Shown here: positions 6,738 through 10,629 of the stretch, in pieces | How positions within the stretch are numbered: the first letter of the stretch is position 1 | How the letters are laid out: each line of letters opens with the position of its first letter | Source of the DNA: an uncultured bacterium | Lineage (GTDB): Bacteria; Actinomycetota; Coriobacteriia; Coriobacteriales; Coriobacteriaceae | DNA length: 10,629 nt | Assembly (NCBI GenBank): GCA_905215945.1 | Contig: CAJMRZ010000036.1 | Location: 1 to 10,629, forward strand | Direction: 5' to 3' | Made by a program: the position numbers and the translations under genes | Notes under the pieces: model-generated | What the model was told of the DNA's origin: nothing | The model's input: only the letters and a program-made list of their open reading frames with translations | Databases searched by the model: none

Positions 6738-7971
6738 CTACGCAGCGGGCAGCTCGATGGTAAAGATGGTATGCTCGGGCGTCGATTCGCACGCGATGGT
6801 ACCGCCATGCGCGCATACAATCTCCTTGGCGATGGCGAGACCCAGCCCAGCCGCGATTGGTCGCACGCGCTGCATCCAGGCGATAGAACTTCTCAAAGAT
6901 CACCTTGAGCTTTGGCTCAGGGATCGGATCGCCCTGGTTTACAAATCGTACGCGTACGCCACCGTCACCCAAACGCCTGGCCTCGATCGTGATAGTCGAG
7001 CCTTCATAGCTATAGGCAACAGCGTTTTTCATGATGTTATTGAATACGCGAGCCATCTTGTCGCCGTCCACGAGTACCGTCAGGTCCTCGCAGATATCAA
7101 CCTGGGCTTCCTTGTGCTGTTCGTTGAGAATGGGATAGAACTCATCGACCACCTGCGCCAGTAATAGCCCCAAATCGACATAGGCGCGGGTGAGCACGAT
7201 ATCGTGGAAATCGAAACGCGTGATGTCGAAGAACTCCTCGATGAGCGCGTCGAGCCGATGGGCCTTGTCGAGCGCCACACCCGTAAAGCGTGCACGCTGC
7301 TCAAGCGGCAAATCGGGAGCCTCCTGCAGGAGCGAAAGATAGCCCACCACGCTGGCAAGCGGCGTGCGCAGATCGTGCGCCAGGTACGTAACCAGGTCAT
7401 CTTTGCGATGCGATTCGTCGCGCAGGGCTTGTTGAACCTTACGCTCGCAATCGCGCGCCCGATTGAGCGCGCCCTCGACCTCGAGAAAATCGCCGTCGAT
7501 GGTATCCCACGTGTCGGGGTTGTCGATCAGACGGTCCTGAATACGGGCGGCGATCACGCGGTCGGCATGCTGCTCGCCTTGCTCATAACCCTGGCAATAC
7601 AGGGCACGCCCGCAAAAGAACAGGACACACACGGCGAGCGCCAGCACAAAGCCGAGCATGTTGAACACAAAGGCGGCATCAAAGAACACGGGCTCGCCAA
7701 TACCGCCAAGCGCCATGGCCTCGATCGCCAGCGTAATTGTCCACGCGGCACCGCCAATTACCACGCAGCGGCGAACGATTTCAAATCGATCGATCAGCAA
7801 GAAGCCAATGAGCAGAACTGCCAGGATGCCAACGATATTGTCAATGCCAACGAGTAGCAGACTCAGCAAAAAGAGCAGCACCGTCGCAAGTGCGCGGTTG
7901 TCGACGACCGCCCTTATGTATTCAAAGAGTCGATCGGGCACCTCGAATACCCGCCTATCGTCTTTTGTCAT
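6738..7971 (-). CDS. VanS-like four-helix sensor histidine kinase, frameshifted in the G2 box
   Basis: Membrane sensor kinase paired with the VanR-like regulator 25 bp upstream. Start ATG at 7971-7969, with GGGGAA 6 nt upstream (a GTG at 7977 is possible). About four membrane helices lie in residues 27-121, with almost no extracytoplasmic domain, as in intramembrane-sensing kinases. The H box YLAHDLRTPLASVVGYLSLL has phospho-acceptor His199. N box NNIMKNAVAYS, a VanS-style degenerate G1 (VNQGDPIPEPKLKVIFEKFYR) and the F box follow. After ATNRG (codons 370-374) the frame breaks: the frame as written runs on to a TAG at 6735-6733 with a senseless Arg/His-rich tail. The next frame gives GLGLAIAKEIVCAHGGTI and ends in IELPAA at a TAG at 6740-6738. 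The break is at GGCTGGGCTGGG (6852-6841). As read, the ATP lid is lost and the protein is probably inactive, unless the break is a sequencing error or a phase switch. Confidence 0.85.
6841..6852 (-). repeat. GGCTG tandem repeat at the kinase frameshift
   Basis: The coding strand holds GGCTG-GGCTG-GG (2.4 copies of a 5-mer) exactly where the reading frame of the VanS-like kinase breaks. Adding one more GGCTG unit would give Arg-Gly-Trp-Ala-Gly-Leu-Gly-Leu-Ala-Ile and rejoin the conserved G2 box. Loss of 5 bases by slippage therefore explains the frame change. Confidence 0.6.
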
Positions 7972-7996
7972 ATCCACTTCCCCACCATCAAAGGCG

Positions 7997-8692
7997 TTAT
8001 TCGATTATGTAGCCGACGCCCCAGACGTTTTTGATAAAGCGCGGCTTTTGGGCATCGTCGCCGATCTTTTCGCGCAGATGGCGGATGTGCACCATCACCG
8101 TATTGTTGGAGCCGGGCATAAAGTCCTCGTTCCACACCGCGCGGAACAGGTCCCCCACGGCCACCACGCTGCCACGATGCTCGACCAGATACAGCAAGAT
8201 GGAATACTCGATGGGCGTGAGGCGCACCGGTGCACCGTCCACCGTCACACAGCGAGAATCGCGGTTGATCTCGAGGCCGTCGAGCTGGACGGTCGGCGAC
8301 TCCATCGCCTGTGCGCGGCTGCCGTAGCTGGTATAGCGACGGAGCTGAGCATGGACGCGTGCTATGAGCTCCAGCGGACGGAACGGCTTGACCACGTAAT
8401 CGTCTGCGCCCAGCGAGAGGCCCTCAATCTTATCCTGCTGGGCATCGCGCGCCGTCAGCATAATAACGGGATAGGTATGGCCGGCGCGGATGGTGCGCAG
8501 CAGCTCAAAGCCGTCGATATCGGGCAGCATGACGTCCAGCAGCGCCAGATCGAACTCCTGCTCCAAAATCGCCTTGGCGGCATCTGCTCCGCTATAGGCA
8601 ATCTGAACATCAAAGCCCTCTTTTGTAAGGTAGATACCGACCAGGTCGGCGATGGCCTTCTCATCATCAACTACCAAAATGCGCTCGTTCAT
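7997..8692 (-). CDS. VanR-like OmpR-family response regulator
   Basis: DNA-binding response regulator of 231 residues. The receiver has acidic Asp9, Asp10 and Glu11 (VVDDE), phospho-acceptor Asp53 in LLDVMLPD, Thr80 in MLTARD and Lys102 in VVKPF. The winged helix spans about 135-231 (RLTPIEYSILLYLVEH, then NNTVMVHIRHLREKIG and VWGVGYIIE at the very end). The conserved style (LVVDDEKAIADLV, YLTKEGF) matches the VanR/CroR-like branch rather than PhoB. The ATG at 8692-8690 has AGGAG 5 nt upstream, and the cognate kinase follows after 25 bp. It is divergent from a D-alanyl-D-alanine carboxypeptidase gene, so control of cell-wall peptide trimming is plausible but unproven. This does not by itself indicate vancomycin resistance: no vanH, vanA or vanX gene is present in the window. 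Confidence 0.9.
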   Translation of the reverse strand: MNERILVVDDEKAIADLVGIYLTKEGFDVQIAYSGADAAKAILEQEFDLALLDVMLPDIDGFELLRTIRAGHTYPVIMLTARDAQQDKIEGLSLGADDYVVKPFRPLELIARVHAQLRRYTSYGSRAQAMESPTVQLDGLEINRDSRCVTVDGAPVRLTPIEYSILLYLVEHRGSVVAVGDLFRAVWNEDFMPGSNNTVMVHIRHLREKIGDDAQKPRFIKNVWGVGYIIE

Positions 8693-8712
8693 GCGTGCTC
8701 CTCTCGCGCTCC

Positions 8713-8718
8713 ATTATG
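8713..8718 (-). promoter_or_regulatory. Possible -10 box for the VanR-like gene
   Basis: The minus strand reads CATAAT, five of six matches to TATAAT, about 20 bp before the start codon, which would give a very short leader still holding the AGGAG site. No good -35 lies at 17 bp, which would fit a promoter that needs an activator. Confidence 0.35.
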
Positions 8719-8757
8719 CCCGAGGCAGCGTGCGCCACACACAACAAGCGCGGGCGA

Positions 8758-8773
8758 TTAAGTCGACCTTAAG
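8758..8773. promoter_or_regulatory. TTAAG direct repeat with 11-bp period in the divergent promoter region
   Basis: TTAAG at 8758-8762 and again at 8769-8773 are one helical turn (11 bp) apart, the usual arrangement for OmpR/PhoB-family dimers; together they also form the inverted pair TTAAG/CTTAA. The site is about 40 bp upstream of the CATAAT box of the regulator gene and some 120 bp upstream of the carboxypeptidase start, so it could serve both genes. Confidence 0.4.
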
Positions 8774-8846
8774 CACCTATATGTCCGTTCGGGCGCAGAC
8801 ATGGGCCGCGCACGCCCGCGCACTGATTGTCCGCGCCGGTAAACGA

Positions 8847-8852
8847 TATACT
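8847..8852 (+). promoter_or_regulatory. Possible -10 box for the carboxypeptidase gene
   Basis: TATACT lies 39 bp before the chosen GTG start. The only -35-like hexamer (TTGTCC, 8827-8832) is at a short 14-bp spacing, so the call is weak. The rest of 8693-8891 holds the repeat at 8758-8773 and nothing else I can support. Confidence 0.3.
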
Positions 8853-8891
8853 TTGAACTCTAAAGAGACCATCCCGTCGAAAGCGAAATCT

Positions 8892-10319
8892 GTGAAGACC
8901 CTTAGTTCTCTTGTAAAGCGCTCCGCGCAACTGACCACCGGCATTGCCTGCGCTCTCGCCCTTGCTGCCGGTGCGCCGTCTATCGCCAATGCCCAGGTGC
9001 TTACGACCGATACCGTTTGCGGCAAGACCGCCGACGCCCGCGGCATCACGGCCGATAATTTGCCCGATATCGATGCGACCAACGCCATCGTCATGAGTAA
9101 GGACGGTTCCATCTATTACGCCCGCAGTGCCGACGAGCAGGTCAAGATCGCCTCAATCACCAAGGTCATGACCGCAATCTTGACCATCGAGAACTGCAAG
9201 ATGGACGAGAAGGTCACGGTGAGCAACGCTGCAGCCACCGTGGGCAATTCGACCGCCGGCTTGCTCGAAGGCGACGAGCTCACAGTGGAACAGGCCCTGC
9301 GCGGCCTGATGATTCCCTCGGGCAATGACGCCGCCATCGTGCTTGCCGAGCATGTGGGCAAAAAGATCGACCCCAAGACCAAAGATGCCGAGGCCACGTT
9401 TGTCAAGGCCATGAACGAGCGCGCTAAAGAGCTCGGCTGCACGGGAACGCTTTTTGAGAATCCGCACGGTCTGGACTTTGATGAGTGGGCCGGCGACATG
9501 CACTCAACCGCGCACGATGCGGCCCTGATGATGCAGGAAGCAATGAAGAGCGATACGTTCCGCGAGATCGTGGCGAGCGATGATTCCTGGATTGAGGTTA
9601 CAGGCGCCGACGGCTCCGACCACTCACATTCCATGGATACGCACAACGAGCTGCTGGGACAGGACGGCAATATCGGCGGCAAGACCGGCACTGCGGATAA
9701 AACCGGCACCAAGGACGTGGTGGTGTCCTTTATGTGCTTCGCCCCGGCGGACGACCCACAGTACATCATGCTGCTGACCATGGACACTCCCAGCCGCACG
9801 ACCGGCACCGCCGTGTTCGGCGGCACCATGGTGGCCCCGGTGGCCAGCCAGATCATGAGCGAGATCCTGCCTCTGCTGGGCGTTGAGCCGGATTACACCG
9901 CCGAGGAGCTGGTGGGCGCTGACACCACAGTTCCCAATGTGGTGGGACAGACCAGGGAGGCCGCTGAAGATCGGCTGGCTGACCTGGGCTTCACCTTCCG
10001 CACTGTGGGGGACGGGGACACGGTCACCGACCAGACCCCCGCCGGCGGCGCCATCGTGCCGGGAAATGCCTCCATCATCCTCTACCTGGGGCAGGAGAAG
10101 CCGGACACCCCCTGCACCGTGCCCAATGTGGTGGGGAAGAGCGCCTCAGAGGCCAACAAGGCCATCACCAACGCCGGACTTATCATGAAGGTCACCGGTA
10201 CCACCACAGCCAGCTCCGGCAATGTCTACGCCATTACCCAGTCTCTCCCTGCGGGCACGGAGGTGGCGGCGGGCACGGTGGTGACCGTCCAGTTCGGCGA
10301 CAACTCTGTCCTGGATTGA
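8892..10319 (+). CDS. Chimeric ORF: D-alanyl-D-alanine carboxypeptidase joined to a PASTA-containing class B PBP C-terminus
   Basis: The first ~264 residues are a secreted DacA/PBP5-like D,D-carboxypeptidase, which trims the terminal D-Ala of peptidoglycan peptides. It has a signal peptide with cleavage near ANA-QV (about residue 34/35), the SITK catalytic motif (88-91, nucleophile Ser88), SGN (143-145) and KTG (264-266). From KTGT on the sequence is that of a SpoVD/FtsI-type class B PBP: VVVSFMCFAPADDPQYIMLL, a GGTMVAPVASQIM helix, LLGVEPDY, then two PASTA domains (about 346-401 and 408-468, each opening VPNVVG). The carboxypeptidase's own C-terminal part is missing. The GTG at 8892 is chosen because the signal peptide starts there; its ribosome site is poor and the frame is open back to 8652. 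Valine codons become almost all GTG and GGG glycine becomes common after the joint. Both halves are recognisable; that they form one natural protein is doubtful. Confidence 0.8.
   Translation: MKTLSSLVKRSAQLTTGIACALALAAGAPSIANAQVLTTDTVCGKTADARGITADNLPDIDATNAIVMSKDGSIYYARSADEQVKIASITKVMTAILTIENCKMDEKVTVSNAAATVGNSTAGLLEGDELTVEQALRGLMIPSGNDAAIVLAEHVGKKIDPKTKDAEATFVKAMNERAKELGCTGTLFENPHGLDFDEWAGDMHSTAHDAALMMQEAMKSDTFREIVASDDSWIEVTGADGSDHSHSMDTHNELLGQDGNIGGKTGTADKTGTKDVVVSFMCFAPADDPQYIMLLTMDTPSRTTGTAVFGGTMVAPVASQIMSEILPLLGVEPDYTAEELVGADTTVPNVVGQTREAAEDRLADLGFTFRTVGDGDTVTDQTPAGGAIVPGNASIILYLGQEKPDTPCTVPNVVGKSASEANKAITNAGLIMKVTGTTTASSGNVYAITQSLPAGTEVAAGTVVTVQFGDNSVLD
9671..9720. other. Probable chimera junction (Coriobacteriia to Firmicutes sequence)
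   Basis: The change from carboxypeptidase to class B PBP happens around GGCGGCAAGACCGGCAC (9675-9691), which encodes the GGKTGT motif both families share. Left of it the motif spacing is that of DacA; right of it the sequence, PASTA repeats and following murE are all of Firmicutes type. A short identical stretch in a conserved motif is just where a short-read assembler would cross from one genome to another. Confidence 0.7.
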
Positions 10320-10380
10320 GAAAGCAGGTTCTGCATGGTTTTTGGCACCTTCCTCCGTATACTTTGCAAATCCCCTTGTT

Positions 10381-10386
10381 TATAAT
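10381..10386 (+). promoter_or_regulatory. -10 box upstream of murE
   Basis: A consensus TATAAT lies about 50 bp before the murE ATG, preceded by TTGTT. The best -35-like hexamer (TTGCAA, 10364-10369) is only 11 bp away, so spacing is not ideal. The 10320-10434 gap otherwise holds only a weak GCAG/CTGC hairpin with TTTTT (10323-10343), too short to call a terminator with confidence. Confidence 0.45.
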
Positions 10387-10434
10387 GAGGGACGGCAAAC
10401 TGCTGCCAGACTGAACAAAAGGGGTGTGCATACA

Positions 10435-10629
10435 ATGCATTTGAAAACGCTGCTGGCAGGGCTCTCCCTGCGGTCCGCCACCGCGGACATGGAGACGGAG
10501 ATCACCCGTATCAGCTATGATTCCCGGACCACGGCACCCGGGGACGTCTTCGTGGCCATGACCGGCTTTGCCACCGACGGCCACGCCTATATCGGAAAGG
10601 CCGTGGCGGCGGGAGCCGCCGCGGTGGTG
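10435..10629 (+). CDS. murE: MurE, UDP-MurNAc-tripeptide synthetase, N-terminal part cut by window edge
   Basis: Cytosolic Mur ligase that adds the third amino acid (usually meso-diaminopimelate or lysine) to UDP-MurNAc-L-Ala-D-Glu. Sixty-five codons are visible, covering the N-terminal UDP-binding domain: the opening MHLKTLLAGL, then ISYDSRTTAPGDVFVAMTG (about 26-44), the hallmark of MurE/MurF domain 1, and TDGHAYIGKAVAAGAAAVV (about 47-65). The ATP-binding domain lies beyond the window. The start is ATG at 10435 with AAAAGGGG upstream at a longish 10-nt spacing. It follows the PBP/PASTA end by 115 bp on the same strand, the order spoVD/pbpB-murE of Firmicutes cell-wall clusters, and shares its GTG/GGC/CTG-heavy codon use. 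It therefore probably belongs to the foreign right-hand segment. Confidence 0.92.
   Translation, partial: MHLKTLLAGLSLRSATADMETEITRISYDSRTTAPGDVFVAMTGFATDGHAYIGKAVAAGAAAVV

Noticed and set aside
7997..8692. Vancomycin-resistance cluster
   Set aside because: Only the VanRS-like pair is present; there is no vanH, ligase or vanX gene, so resistance cannot be inferred.
7658..8761. 367-codon plus-strand frame opposite the VanRS-like pair
   Set aside because: It is a shadow of the regulator and kinase genes, with no domain or ribosome site that I can support.
8652..8891. Upstream in-frame extension of the carboxypeptidase ORF (starts at 8652 or 8781)
   Set aside because: It would overlap the start of the divergent regulator gene and put 80 (or 37) non-conserved residues before a good signal peptide.
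9116..9856. 246-codon minus-strand frame opposite the carboxypeptidase/PBP gene
   Set aside because: Ser/Val-rich shadow frame that crosses the chimera junction; not credible as a gene.
8892..10319. A novel natural carboxypeptidase-PASTA fusion enzyme
   Set aside because: The codon-use shift, the murE neighbour and the join at a motif shared by both families make an assembly chimera more likely; kept only as the alternative in the findings.
1..10629. CRISPR array, tRNA, rRNA, insertion sequence or prophage
   Set aside because: I saw no regularly spaced repeats, transposase or integrase motifs, or RNA gene signatures on either strand.

Overview
The window looks like a high-GC gut actinobacterium of the class Coriobacteriia, most likely Collinsella-like. 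I judge this from codon use, protein style and gene content; no search was possible. The last ~940 bases look different and are probably from another organism (see below).

Layout. From 1 to 8692 every gene I can support lies on the minus strand, so read it right to left. (a) 8692-6738: a VanR-like response regulator and a VanS-like four-helix sensor kinase; the kinase is frameshifted in its last ATP-binding box. (b) 6634-3538: pstB (phosphate ABC transporter ATPase), a PhoB/PhoP-type regulator and a PhoR-type kinase, the phosphate-starvation arm. A Pho-box-like direct repeat lies ahead of pstB. (c) 3342-1275: cpsC, cpsD and cpsB, the membrane activator, tyrosine autokinase and PHP-type tyrosine phosphatase that control capsule or exopolysaccharide chain assembly; no sugar-transferase genes adjoin them here. 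(d) 1235-735: a GNAT acetyltransferase that may be read through from the cps genes. (e) 532-1: the N-terminal part of htpG (Hsp90), cut by the window edge.

On the plus strand, 8892-10319 begins as a secreted D-alanyl-D-alanine carboxypeptidase divergent from the VanR-like gene. At its KTG active-site motif it becomes the C-terminus of a class B penicillin-binding protein of the SpoVD/FtsI type with two PASTA domains. It is followed by the start of murE, the usual neighbour of spoVD/pbpB in Firmicutes division and cell-wall clusters. Synonymous codon use shifts at the same place. The simplest reading is that two genomes are joined at a short stretch shared by both genes (an assembly chimera); a true recombination fusion is the less likely alternative.

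How the genes work together: the intact left part is a signalling block for the cell surface and phosphate supply, with two two-component systems, one transport ATPase and a phosphotyrosine switch for polysaccharide export. I found no rRNA, tRNA, CRISPR, insertion sequence or prophage signal. The points most worth a second look are the chimeric junction, the kinase frameshift at a 5-bp tandem repeat, and several candidate regulator sites in the gaps.
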